DNA of 64,000 bases, taken from the NCBI RefSeq assembly GCF_040958095.1, contig NC_091173.1, forward strand, positions 20,015,082 to 20,079,081, in the 5' to 3' direction. Origin of the DNA: Procambarus clarkii. Its lineage: Eukaryota; Arthropoda; Malacostraca; Decapoda; Cambaridae. The notes below the pieces were generated by a model. That model saw only the letters and a list, made by a program, of their open reading frames with translations. It did no database searches and was not told where the DNA came from. Both the position numbers and the translations under genes were made by a program. Position 1 is the stretch's first letter; every line of letters starts with the position of its first letter. Of this stretch, positions 59,001 to 64,000 are shown one piece after another.

Positions 59001-62000
59001 TTTTGAAGCGAATTCTGGCTCTCTGCACCTATTTTCATTTTCAAATTACGATTTTTTATACAGAAAATATGCCAATTACTGAAAACGGCGATGGGTCATA
59101 TTTTGCCCAAACCCCCCTGCAGTTTTCAAAATATCTGAAATGTCGGAAACTTGACTCCTGAGCGTGATTTTTGAGCCGAATTCTGACTCTCTGCACCTAT
59201 TTTCATTTTCAAATTACGACTTTTTATACCGAAAATATGCCAATTACTGAAAACGGCGATGGGTCATATTTTGCCCAAACCCCCCTGCAGTTTTCAAAAT
59301 ATCTGAAATGTCGGAAACTTGACTCCTGAGCGTGATTTTTGAGCCGAATTCTGACTCTCTGCACCTATTTTCATTTTCAAATTACGACTTTTTATACCGA
59401 AAATATGCCAATTACTGAAAACGGCGATGGGTCATATTTTGCCCAAACCCCCCTGCAGTTTTCAAAATATCTGAAATGTCGGAAACTTGACTCCTGAGCG
59501 TGATTTTTGAGCCGAATTCTGACTCTCTGCACCTATTTTCATTTTCAAATTACGACTTTTTATACCGAAAATATGCCAATTACTGAAAACGGCGATGGGT
59601 CATATTTTGCCCAAACCCCCCTGCAGTTTTCAAAATATCTGAAATGTCCGAAATTTGACTCCTGAGCATGATTTTTGAGCCGAATTCTGACTCTCTGCAC
59701 CTATTTTCATTTTCAAATTACGACTTTTTATACCGAAAATATGCCAATTACTGAAAACGGCGATGGGTCATATTTTGCACAAACCCCCCTGCAGTTTTCA
59801 AAATATCTGAAATGTCCGAAATTTGACTCCTGAGCGTGATTTTTGAGCCGAATTCTGACTCTCTGCACCTATTTTCATTTTCAAATTACGACTTTTTATA
59901 CCGAAAATATGCCAATTACTGAAAACGGCGAAGGGTCATATTTTGCCCAAACCCCCCTGCAGTTTTCAAAATATCTGAAATGTCCGAAATTTGACTCCTG
60001 AACATGATTTTTGAGCCGAATTCTGGCTCTCTGCACCTATTTTCATTTTCAAATTACGAATTTTTATACCGAAAATATGCCAATTACTGAAAACGGCGAT
60101 GGGTCATATTTTGCCCAAACCCCCCTGCAGTTAGTTTAGTTTAGTTCATTTATTATGCACCCCATACCCATCTTGTGGGCGGTAGTGGAAAGGGTTACAG
60201 AGGCACATAATGGGCTCAGGGACTGAACCCCACAATTCATTTAGCTAAGCAAGTTACAATCTTGATGAGCTAGTTACAAAATTCAATATAAGTCATCACA
60301 TCAACAATGGGTTCGAGATCGACCTCAAGTACAGGTTCTAAATTAAGCAACTGACATATGTGGAGAGCTAGTGTCAAAATTTATATGTTTGTCCTGCACA
60401 CCGGCCCCCCCCTCAGTTTTCAAAATATCTGAAATGTCCGAAATTTGACTCCTGAGCGTGATTTTTGAGCCGAAATCTGACTCAGGGTTGCCAGATTTAA
60501 ATTGCTAAAAGTAGCGAGCTGACGGTCTAAAAGTAGCAAATTTGTAAGTAGCCCAATTTTTTCTTTAGTGACTGATACGGGTTTCAAAGTAATCTATTAT
60601 GATATATAGAGTACATTGAACGATTTTAATTGTTTTATTAACATTATCTCTGCATATATATATTTAACCGATATGATAATAGGATAACTTACCAATATTT
60701 ACTGTTTGAAGCTTAATGGGGTGAAGTCCTTCCACGTCTTTACAGTTGAAGATTACCAAGATCTTGATCTGCATCCACAACCTCGTTCTTGTATATTGCA
60801 GACTCATATTTAAGCATTGACATGAGTGGTTCAAATGACGAGCAACAAGTTACATTTCCTTCAAGATGTTTTGATTCTCAAGACTGATGTCAAAAGCTCA
60901 AGTCCCATACCCATTCAAGATTTCTCAGTTTAGTTTTCACAGACGTTACTCTCGAAAATATCCGTTCAACCAGGGCATTACTGATTGGCAAGCTGTATAT
61001 TTTCAACACAAACTCAGCGAGGTCAATCAGTATGGGATCGCCAGCAGTGTTCTTGACAGTTATTGTCTTGGTCTAAAATGACGATTCAGATGTCGGAATT
61101 TGTCCCTTACAAATGTTGGACTAGTCAATGGTTAACAGTAGGCGCCACTGACTTTCAATTTCACTAAGCTTAGATTGGTCAGCTGATACTAACGGAAGTT
61201 CCGAAAATGGTGGCCATGTAAGCTAAGGCATATGATAGGTAACAGATTTTTTACCTTTTTTTATAGTTTCAACATTACGAGAAAGAAGCTATTTGCAAGC
61301 TTTCATTAAAAAATTATCGCATCTTTCTTGAACATTTTGAAACTTTTCCTGGGTTGTAAAATTGTTTTGTCTGTTAGTGGCCAGAAGTGTTGAAAATTCG
61401 TAACCAAAGTCAACTTTCTCCAGGGGCAGATACATAGAATTGTAGTCCAAATTAACATGAAGCTTTGCATGATGAGGACGAAAGATTCTTCTGAGTATTC
61501 CAAGAGTGAAGTTTTCTAAGACAGTGTGACAGTTTTCTAAGACAGTTTCTAAGACACGTGCCCAGTGTACTGTCCGCTCGGCCACCGGCCCCCTGATGAG
61601 ATAATTATCTTATCTGATAAGATAATTATTTTACAAGATAATAAGTTGCATATCTTTACCAACTAGACTTTGCAAACTTTGTTTAGATAAATATGAAATT
61701 CGTCAAAGTTTATAGCCTACCTGGTATTTTGTGTAAGGATTTAGATCCTGGACAAAGACTTGGGTGGTGTTGAGGGGCTGGTCAGGCCTGTAGTAGACCC
61801 ATTCTCCTGGTACCGTGGTCTGGTGGTACTGCACCAGGTACCGCACCTCATCCACCTCGGGGACAGTGTTCCATCTCAGCCCCACACTGGACTCACTCAC
61901 ACTCCGGGCGATGAGTTGCGGGGCTGCGGGAGTCGTTATCACCTCTGTCGACAACACCGCCACATGTATTGTAAAAATACACTACTGTATTAATAAATAA

Positions 62001-63504
62001 ATCACCCAGCATACATACATCACATTAAATAAAGCGCCGATGTGATCCTATCCATTCCTGACATTACATTATATATTGAAAACATTGTTTAGTGTCCCCA
62101 CAAAAAAACTGTTTATATTTAAAACTAAAGCCATTATATTGTAATATCTATTCTGAAATGTGAAAATAAAACTTTAAAAGAAGGTACATTTGTTAATATT
62201 TAAATGAATACATGTGAATACCCTTATAAAGAAGGTTTATATAGTATTCAACGTACCTATACCTGACACAAGTCTAGAGCTGCGTACACATACATCCCAG
62301 AGCTATAATGAAAGTCAAATAAAATAGTATTGGCCAAAACCCAGGCAACTGGCCAAAGTTGACCGGACCATTACTCGTTAGTCCAAGGGAGCATCATTAC
62401 TATGGTACTGTTAAAGTCACTAAAGAATGGAGATTTACTGTGCATCAAGTGTAAGATAAGAGGCTGAGGAGGGGTAGAAATAGCCTAAGCTACTCTATCC
62501 CTTTGAGATGTATTTTTTTCTTGTCTCAATAAATAAACTTGAACTTGATAAGAGGTTCATGGTACACGTACCTTCCACTTGACGTAAGAAAGTCTGTGCA
62601 GCGTACACACACCCCATGGTACAGAACATGGTGTCCTCACTCGGCCAGCCGTGCGAGGTCTGAAATGTCAAATATAATTCACCAAGGAAGGAATAGGCTG
62701 TCGTGTTCCTACTCACTAAGGCTTTATAATATAATGCTTATTTTATGCCACTACACAGTGTTCGAAAGGAATTGTGCTGCAATGAAATATTTACGAAAGC
62801 CAAACTGATAAAAATAAATACTGGCGATATTCTATTGTATTTGCATGCACGTGACTGTAATTTTCTACTTGGCGTCCACTAGATGAGTTGGGGTGCAGTT
62901 AGGCAATTGAAAACTATATGTAATTAGCATAAAGATGATTTGAGTTCGATATCCGAACCATTTATTTATTTATTTATATACAAGAAGATACATTGGGGGT
63001 TAACAGAGAACATAGAAATGAAGTTGATTTTACATTCTTTTAAGGCTACTAGCACGTATAGCGTTTTTTTTTATGGAACCCATCTTCCAAACTAAAGGTA
63101 CCTATGGCGCCTGGATTTCAACTAAACAAAAATCTCATTTATGTACAAATGGAATGTTAAAGGGCCTGAAAATTGAAACTACGTAACCTAATCTCTCCTA
63201 GGCCTACTATAAACAATCAGACTACTCAGAGCACATGAGACCACGCAGAACACAGAACAGTTCTCTTCACATGACAATACTTGTAAACAGACCAATGGAG
63301 AAGTCAAGCGCCCTCAGCCTATTGTCACCACCGGAAGAACCTCTTATTTCTTCTTTCACAGGATGAGTATGAGGTGCAAAATAAACTAGCAACAACAATC
63401 AATTTCTTAGTTCAAATCTGTCAATAATACAAGGGTTAACTTACACAAGTCTGCCGACAAGATGACCTGGTCGCCTCTCTCCAGTCCAAACACCCCGTGT
63501 GGCA
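24179..63504 (-). CDS. sev/ROS1: Sevenless/ROS1-family receptor tyrosine kinase, 39 exons (signal-peptide exon off-window)
   Basis: This is a single-pass orphan-type receptor tyrosine kinase of the sevenless/ROS1 family, acting at the plasma membrane. Exons on the minus strand: 63504-63445, 62659-62572, 61944-61721, 58415-58311, 57890-57736, 56334-56216, 55696-55574, 55438-55135, 54213-54016, 52679-52530, 52327-52164, 51604-51471, 51291-51118, 49947-49747, 49140-48951, 48631-48488, 47716-47558, 46520-46171, 45256-45071, 44427-44158, 43694-43495, 42239-42144, 41139-40940, 40147-39971, 38774-38557, 37573-37426, 36564-36362, 35890-35723, 33642-33444, 33075-32878, 31754-31533, 30375-30187, 29954-29812, 29482-29294, 29120-28908, 28334-28120, 27345-27197, 25496-25431, 25017-24179. 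All have AG/GT borders and matching phases. The total of 7530 nt gives 2509 residues plus TAG, close to the length of the fly protein. No frame break was found. Residue numbers used below count from the first visible exon. Confidence 0.95.
26465..26715 (+). mobile_element. tRNA-derived SINE (LINE-tailed), copy 1
   Basis: The head has an A-box-like CATGGCGCAGTAGTAAAACA and a B-box-like GGGTTCGTATC. The body has GGATTGACTAGGCGCCAATC and CACCCAGCAGTGAATGGGT. The tail has GCCCGAAACGCTATGCGTGT, GGTGGCTTTACAAGAATGT and TATATATAAATAAA. The tail equals the 3' end of the LINE copies at 6.46 and 39.8 kb. It lies in receptor intron 37. Confidence 0.8.
27197..29954 (-). CDS. sev/ROS1: Receptor exons 33-37: tyrosine kinase domain
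   Basis: Every catalytic element of an active tyrosine kinase is present. The Gly-rich loop is [12 protein letters not shown] (from Gly1926). The ATP-binding Lys is in VAIK (Lys1953). Helix C is in [15 protein letters not shown]. The hinge is [14 protein letters not shown], the catalytic loop HRDLAARN (Asp2049), and the Mg-binding motif DFG (Asp2071). The activation loop is [18 protein letters not shown] with Tyr2079, Tyr2083 and Tyr2084. The P+1 region reads VRWLSPESL, and the C-lobe has [13 protein letters not shown] and [12 protein letters not shown]. The IYKNDYYRK activation loop and LMEGGDLL hinge are ROS1/sevenless hallmarks. Intron 35, which follows the DYYRKE codons, carries a small Tigger-like MITE. 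Confidence 0.97.
28382..28591. mobile_element. Pogo/Tigger-like MITE, 210 bp, TA target duplication
   Basis: The terminal inverted repeats CAGTGGCACCTCGATTAACG and CAGTGGAACCTCGATTAACG (right end, reverse complement) differ at one base and are flanked by TA on both sides (28380-28381 and 28592-28593). The termini are of Tigger/pogo type. It is non-coding and sits inside receptor intron 35, between the activation-loop exon and the P+1 exon. Confidence 0.88.
30187..30375 (-). CDS. sev/ROS1: Receptor exon 32: juxtamembrane segment with eight-His run
   Basis: Sixty-three residues link the membrane helix to the kinase: a strongly basic patch ([10 protein letters not shown]), then DSA followed by eight consecutive His residues, then a variable linker. 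The His run is encoded by a GTG/ATG-type trinucleotide array on the plus strand (about 30288-30312), so it may vary in length. The exon is joined in phase 1 on both sides. Confidence 0.9.
31209..31395 (-). mobile_element. SINE-like fragment in receptor intron 31
   Basis: TCAGGGACAGGAAGCCCATT, CTCCAAGATGCAATCCATAA and ACCCATTTACTACTAGGTAA parallel the bodies of the SINEs at 37.7 and 44.9 kb. The tRNA head is not preserved. Confidence 0.4.
31533..38774 (-). CDS. sev/ROS1: Receptor exons 25-31: FN3 domains 6-9 and transmembrane helix
   Basis: Residues about 1391-1843. Four FN3 domains are seen across exons 25-26, 27-28, 28-29 and 30-31 (for example [54 protein letters not shown]). After the last FN3 a hydrophobic stretch, about residues 1817-1842 ([20 protein letters not shown] followed by FTCLIYG), is the only membrane span. 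It is followed by the basic stop-transfer sequence [10 protein letters not shown] encoded by exon 32. Confidence 0.92.
33772..33813. repeat. (TA)n microsatellite, left flank of palindrome
   Basis: About 20 TA units directly outside the left arm of the Penelope-like palindrome. Confidence 0.95.
33850..34904. mobile_element. Penelope-like element 3' ends in a large palindrome
   Basis: Two arms of about 525 bp meet at 34377 (ATCGATGATTT|T|AAATCATCGAT) and are nearly identical reverse complements out to the TA repeats. On the plus strand the right arm from 34380 reads [20 protein letters not shown] and ends at a TAG, the typical C-terminus of the GIY-YIG endonuclease of Penelope-like retroelements. 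Both arms then carry the same 3' untranslated sequence, including [20 protein letters not shown]-coding DNA. Head-to-head copies like this are a known arrangement of Penelope-like elements. It lies in receptor intron 28. Confidence 0.85.
34905..34978. repeat. (TA)n microsatellite, right flank of palindrome
   Basis: About 35 TA units at the outer end of the right arm, followed by AT-rich ATATATTATATATCTATATA sequence. Confidence 0.95.
35037..35325 (-). mobile_element. tRNA-derived SINE with (ATTT)n tail
   Basis: Read on the minus strand: a tRNA-like head GCCCGACAGCTGGGTGGACA (A-box region) and GGTTCCGGGTTCGATCCCGG (B box), then a body with TAGCAGTAAATATGTACCTG and GGCCTGGATGAGGACCAGGC. It ends in a (ATTT)n tail at 35068-35037. 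This is the best-preserved SINE of its family in the window. It lies in receptor intron 28, next to the Penelope-like palindrome. Confidence 0.82.
36628..36850. repeat. Dispersed repeat, copy of 20.93-21.17 kb
   Basis: This shares block order and orientation with 20928-21166 (ACCTTTCTGGGTGC ... CCAGGTTCTGGCTCATGGTC ... GGGGCTCCCCACAG). It lies in receptor intron 26. Confidence 0.8.
37680..37990 (+). mobile_element. Degenerate SINE copies in receptor intron 25
   Basis: Two overlapping bodies are visible (TTCACCTAGCAATAAACAGA; CAGAAATGGTTGAACAAGTT, TTCACCTAGTAGAAAACTGG). They are followed by the tail CTCAATAAAAGCCTAACGTA and GGCTTCCTGTCCC, as in the SINE at 38.23 kb. Confidence 0.6.
38228..38500 (+). 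mobile_element. tRNA-derived SINE
   Basis: The head contains GGTCCCGGTAGTACAGTCAG and the B box CCGGGTTCGAATCCCGGGCG. The body reads AGAAATGGTTGGGCACATTT, CCTTTCACCTAGCAGAAAGT. The tail is GGGTTCGATAAAAGCC through ACTGGCTTCCTGTCCCCTGA to GAATTATTATTAATTA. The strong hairpin around the B box is a property of the element. It lies in intron 25 of the receptor. Confidence 0.8.
39110..39860 (+). mobile_element. Rex/CR1-like LINE fragment
   Basis: The plus strand reads a reverse-transcriptase C-terminal region: [35 protein letters not shown], then after a frame change [20 protein letters not shown] and [19 protein letters not shown]. The 3' end has TGCTATGCATGTCAGTGGCT and TTGCAAGAATGTA, the same terminal block as the SINEs at 26.6 and 48.2 kb. 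It is 5' truncated, with internal stops, and lies in receptor intron 24 antisense to the gene. Confidence 0.85.
39971..44427 (-). CDS. sev/ROS1: Receptor exons 20-24: third YWTD-type beta-propeller
   Basis: Residues about 1077-1390. Blade-like segments: [26 protein letters not shown] (exon 20), [20 protein letters not shown] (exon 21), [16 protein letters not shown] (exon 22), [20 protein letters not shown] (exon 23), and [20 protein letters not shown] (exon 24). Exon 22 is only 96 bases; its junctions (AG|T and AG|G) fall inside Ser and Arg codons. Paired Cys residues in exon 23 (CNC, CSC) probably form disulfides. Confidence 0.85.
41791..41934. mobile_element. Foldback repeat, 144 bp
   Basis: TGTTGACCAAACCA at the left end and TGGTTTGGTCAACA at the right are perfect inverted repeats. 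Inward, AGAAAGTGAAGAGACGAC pairs imperfectly with GTTTCTTCACTTTCC, and TGGATCATTATCA with TGATAATGATCCA. A half copy lies at 15.7 kb. It is in receptor intron 22. Confidence 0.8.
42650..43270 (-). mobile_element. LINE reverse-transcriptase C-terminal fragment
   Basis: The minus strand reads [20 protein letters not shown] (about 43170-43110), and further on [19 protein letters not shown] and [20 protein letters not shown]. This is the C-terminal part of a non-LTR polymerase, with several frame changes. It lies in receptor intron 21 in gene orientation. Confidence 0.7.
44815..45010 (-). mobile_element. SINE copy in receptor intron 19
   Basis: Read on the minus strand: a head remnant with GGGATCCTGGGTTCAGTTCT (degenerate B box), then the body blocks AGGCATGTTTCCTTTCACCT and CTTGGGGACCTTCATACAAG. 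It is related to the SINE at 38.2 kb. Confidence 0.6.
45071..46520 (-). CDS. sev/ROS1: Receptor exons 18-19: FN3 domains 4 and 5
   Basis: Residues about 898-1076. Exon 18 has [20 protein letters not shown] and VSIRGITNW. Exon 19 has [20 protein letters not shown] and [14 protein letters not shown]. Each contains the conserved Trp of FN3 strand B and the Tyr of strand F, with several N-glycosylation sequons (NFS, NET, NGT). Confidence 0.9.
46786..47030. repeat. GC-rich dispersed repeat, relative of 19.95 kb
   Basis: The first 130 bases align loosely with 19970-20100. It is followed directly by a Penelope-like fragment. No conserved frame is recognised. Confidence 0.4.
47040..47540 (-). mobile_element. 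Penelope-like element remnant with GIY-YIG endonuclease
   Basis: The minus strand contains AGVYSISC (the GIY position), and then after a disrupted stretch [20 protein letters not shown], followed by a [17 protein letters not shown] block. These are characteristic of the GIY-YIG domain of Penelope-like elements. Upstream minus-strand codons (about 47530-47330) read as the linker between reverse transcriptase and endonuclease. Stops lie between the blocks. It lies in receptor intron 17. Confidence 0.8.
47558..49947 (-). CDS. sev/ROS1: Receptor exons 14-17: second YWTD-type beta-propeller
   Basis: Residues about 667-897. Blade signatures: [17 protein letters not shown] (exon 14), [20 protein letters not shown] (exon 15), [20 protein letters not shown] (exon 16) and [17 protein letters not shown] (exon 17). 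The exon 14 donor at 49746-49745 is followed by two further, tandemly duplicated donor-like copies. The second lies exactly 33 bases away and would keep the frame. Confidence 0.88.
47985..48240 (+). mobile_element. tRNA-derived SINE (LINE-tailed), copy 2
   Basis: This aligns along its whole length with 26465-26715: CCATGGAGCAGCAGTAACAC, GGGTTTGTATCCTGGTCGGG, GATTGACTAGGCACCAATCC, CACCCAGCAGTGAATGGGTC, then the tail TAGTGGCTTTACAAGAATGT and TTGTATATATAAATA. It lies in receptor intron 16. Confidence 0.8.
49948..51117. other. Receptor intron 13, no recognisable element
   Basis: An AT-rich intron of 1.17 kb. I see no repeat with a second copy here, no conserved frame and no structured RNA. Confidence 0.5.
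51118..52327 (-). CDS. sev/ROS1: Receptor exons 11-13: FN3 domain 3
   Basis: Residues about 509-666. [20 protein letters not shown] begins the domain. [19 protein letters not shown] spans the 12/13 junction and carries the typical FN3 F-G strand pattern. For exon 13 I chose the acceptor at 51292-51294 (CAG|GTGCGAGC) over a more upstream one at about 51315, because it joins phase 0 to phase 0 and gives an uninterrupted FN3 strand. Confidence 0.88.
52530..55696 (-). CDS. sev/ROS1: Receptor exons 7-10: first YWTD-type beta-propeller
   Basis: Residues about 251-508. The blade repeats read [47 protein letters not shown] and [17 protein letters not shown], the LDL-receptor class B (YWTD) pattern with degenerate YWTD signatures. 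Intron 9 (52680-54015) contains a Tigger deletion derivative. Exon-exon phases: 7/8 is GGA split 1/2, 8/9 is GGA split 2/1, 9/10 is GGG split 2/1. Confidence 0.88.
52830..53887 (-). mobile_element. Tigger/pogo transposon deletion derivative, 1058 bp
   Basis: The terminal repeats start CAGGGGTACCTCAGTTTAAG (left) and CAGTGGTACCTCGGGTTACG (right, reverse complement). TA flanks both sides. On the minus strand a start codon at about 53591 opens [15 protein letters not shown]. Then, after a frame change, comes [20 protein letters not shown] and YNKSS, the N-terminal helix-turn-helix of Tigger transposases. The central catalytic region is missing. Near the right end the motif CGTAACCCGAAAAGTTTGTA is repeated as subterminal repeats. 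It lies in receptor intron 9. Confidence 0.88.
54955..55082 (+). mobile_element. LINE/SINE 3' tail copy
   Basis: TGCCCGAAACGCTGCGCGTG, CTAGTGGCTTTACAAGACTG, then TTCTTGTATATGCATAAATA and a (AAAT)n end. Only the shared terminal block is present. It lies in receptor intron 8. Confidence 0.7.
55846..56032. mobile_element. Foldback element, about 187 bp
   Basis: AAGTACTTTTGTATTAATCA-ATACATCT (55908-55925 region) pairs with AGATGTATTGATTAATACGA-AAGTACTT. The inverted arms extend outward imperfectly to GACAATGTCGGACCA and TGGTCAGACACTGTC. It lies in receptor intron 6. Confidence 0.75.
56216..63504 (-). CDS. sev/ROS1: Receptor exons 1-6: Cys-rich N-terminus and FN3 domains 1-2
   Basis: Residues 1-50 are Cys-rich ([20 protein letters not shown] in exon 1, then MFCTMGC). 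They correspond to the short Cys-rich module that follows the signal peptide in ROS1. Residues about 52-160 form fibronectin III domain 1 ([21 protein letters not shown]). Residues 160-250 form domain 2 ([32 protein letters not shown]). The exon 1 acceptor (63505-63507) has good context, so at least one further exon with the start codon and signal peptide lies beyond 64000 or in unrecognised sequence to its right. Intron 3 (58416-61720) is the largest repeat sink of the gene. Confidence 0.9.
56358..57495 (+). mobile_element. CR1-like LINE fragment, antisense in receptor intron 5
   Basis: The plus strand begins within the reverse transcriptase ([38 protein letters not shown]) and shows a degenerate catalytic block, [10 protein letters not shown]. 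It then continues in another frame with [20 protein letters not shown] and [15 protein letters not shown]. It ends near GCATAGCTCTCGTCCTGTAA. The family is that of the 19.4-kb fragment. The element begins only about 24 bases from the acceptor of exon 6. Confidence 0.88.
58150..58255. repeat. Dispersed 'GCACCCCATAC' repeat copy
   Basis: TTTATTATGCACCCCATACC, GTGGGCAGTGGTGGAAAGGG and TTACAGAGACACGTAATGGG parallel the copies at 10.25 and 60.13 kb. It lies in receptor intron 4. Confidence 0.7.
58776..60485. repeat. 168-bp satellite array, about 8.5 copies, interrupted
   Basis: The landmark GCAGTTTTCAAAATATCTGA recurs at 58951, 59119, 59287, 59455, 59623, 59791 and 59959, and the interrupted landmark at 60127, an exact period of 168 bases. 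Monomers differ by a handful of substitutions (TCCGAAATTT versus TCGGAAACTT, GCGTG versus ACATG). The first unit is diverged. The array is broken at 60131 by a 282-bp insertion and resumes for 73 bases (60413-60485). No monomer has an open frame on either strand that looks coding. It lies wholly inside receptor intron 3. Confidence 0.95.
60131..60412. mobile_element. Full copy of the dispersed 'GCACCCCATAC' repeat inserted in the satellite
   Basis: The insertion begins TTAGTTTAGTTTAGTTCATT and runs through CCCCATACCCATCTTGTGGG to ACCGGCCCCCC, after which the satellite resumes. The flanks (CCCCCCTGCAGTT and CCCCCCTCAGTT) look like an imperfect target-site duplication. This defines the approximate length of the element (about 280 bp). 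Confidence 0.7.
60484..61600 (-). pseudogene. hAT-family transposase remnant
   Basis: The minus strand shows an [15 protein letters not shown] block (about 61335-61290) and, further on, [20 protein letters not shown] followed by TKLRN (about 60995-60920). The latter is the hAT C-terminal dimerisation signature. Several stops and frame changes occur. The left edge, CAGGGTTGCCAGATTT at 60484, looks like a hAT terminal repeat and cuts a satellite monomer. The other terminus was not located. Confidence 0.7.
62950..63085 (-). mobile_element. LINE/SINE 3' tail copy
   Basis: TTTATTTATATACAAGAAGA-TACATTGGGG followed by AAGGCTACTAGCACGTATAG-CGTT, as in the 6.46-kb element. It lies in receptor intron 1. 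Confidence 0.7.
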
Positions 63505-63684
63505 CTGTAATGAACAAACATCAACCATTATATTCTACTGCATAAACCCTCAAATTCTCTTCAAATATTCCATATATTAAAGCCGCCATCCTCTTCTACT
63601 GGTCGTTATATATGTTCTTATATACACGCTGTTCATATTGGTTCACTTCCCACCAGTCAATTGTTCGTTGCTCCTTCTTTGGCA

Positions 63685-63810
63685 ATGATAATAATAATAA
63701 TTTATTTATAAGGTACAATGGGTTGGTGAGATTACATAAGATTTGTTTTTTTTTACATTTATGAAAGCCACTAACTAACACGCATAGCGTTTCGGGCTAG
63801 TGATAAGATA
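63685..63810 (-). mobile_element. LINE/SINE 3' tail copy near right edge
   Basis: TTTATTTATAAGGTACAATG-GGTTGG and GAAAGCCACTAACTAACACG-CATAGCGTTTCGGGC match the same terminal block. Confidence 0.7.
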
Positions 63811-63869
63811 ATGATAAGATGAGTTGCCGTTTTTAGAAGCCTTGAAATACTCACACTTCTTAGTGTGAA

Positions 63870-64000
63870 GTGTGAAGTGCTGGACGGTAGAATGACGGTC
63901 TCCCTTCATGCAGGTCGGCGTTCAATCCCCGACCGTCCAAGTGGTCGGGTACCATTCCTTCCCTCCGTCCCACCCCAAATCCTAATCCTGACCCCCCTTC
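63870..64000 (+). mobile_element. tRNA-derived SINE head at right edge (partial)
   Basis: TGGACGGTAGAATGACGG and GGTCGGCGTTCAATCCCC (B box) form a tRNA-like head. They are followed by GACCGTCCAAGTGGTCGGGT and a pyrimidine-rich body that runs off the window. The anticodon arm is not tRNA-like. Confidence 0.55.

Noticed and set aside
58776-60130. CRISPR-like array
   Set aside because: Contiguous 168-bp monomers with no unique spacers, in a eukaryotic intron. It is satellite DNA.
61289-61585. Open frame [13 protein letters not shown]... as a receptor exon or independent gene
   Set aside because: It belongs to the decayed hAT transposase remnant in intron 3 and has no matching splice phase with the receptor.

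Overview
The window is eukaryotic. Genes are split into short exons with GT/AG introns, the intergenic DNA is AT-rich, and there are long CA, GA and TA microsatellites. Truncated CR1/Rex-type LINEs, Penelope-like elements, tRNA-derived SINEs, pogo/Tigger, hAT and foldback elements are very abundant. This repeat mix and the arthropod-type genes suggest a decapod crustacean (crayfish-, lobster- or shrimp-like). The organism is an inference; no species can be read from the sequence.

Three genes are supported, all on the minus strand. (1) About 1.2-3.8 kb: the 5' coding part of a gene for a nuclear-looking protein, with a ZAD-like C-x2-C...C-x2-C module followed by an Arg-Gly-rich basic tract. 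Its 3' end is not resolved and probably lies left of the window. (2) About 9.0-14.9 kb: a five-exon gene with a TATA box, a first coding exon holding only ATGG, and a predicted 507-codon frame. It encodes an unrecognised arthropod-type protein whose Cys, His and Asp residues are spaced like a papain/transglutaminase/NAT-fold catalytic triad. All splice phases agree, but the frame has one in-frame TGA at codon 48. (3) 24.2-63.5 kb: a sevenless/ROS1 receptor tyrosine kinase in 39 exons. All phases agree and together give 7530 nt (2509 residues plus stop). The protein has a Cys-rich N-terminus, nine fibronectin III domains, three YWTD-type beta-propellers, one membrane helix, a complete kinase domain and a Ser/Pro-rich tail with SH2-docking motifs. 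Only the signal-peptide exon(s) lie off the right edge.

Between and inside these genes: 3.8-9 kb holds a foldback element, a 28-bp minisatellite, LINE 3' fragments and a long-arm inverted repeat. Intron 1 of gene 2 holds a 5'-truncated CR1-like LINE. The stretch 15-24 kb is repeat-rich intergenic DNA with five perfect CRE palindromes (TGACGTCA) in 94 bp, an ORF1-like zinc-knuckle remnant, nested SINEs and a minisatellite. The receptor introns carry a perfect-looking palindromic Penelope-like 3' end, a second Penelope-like GIY-YIG remnant, a Tigger deletion derivative, a 168-bp satellite array interrupted by another repeat and bordered by a hAT remnant, and many SINEs. Several of these bear on gene structure: a dispersed repeat abuts and appears to supply a splice donor in gene 2, and exon 14 of the receptor has tandemly duplicated donors.

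No CRISPR array, rRNA gene or functional-looking tRNA gene was seen.
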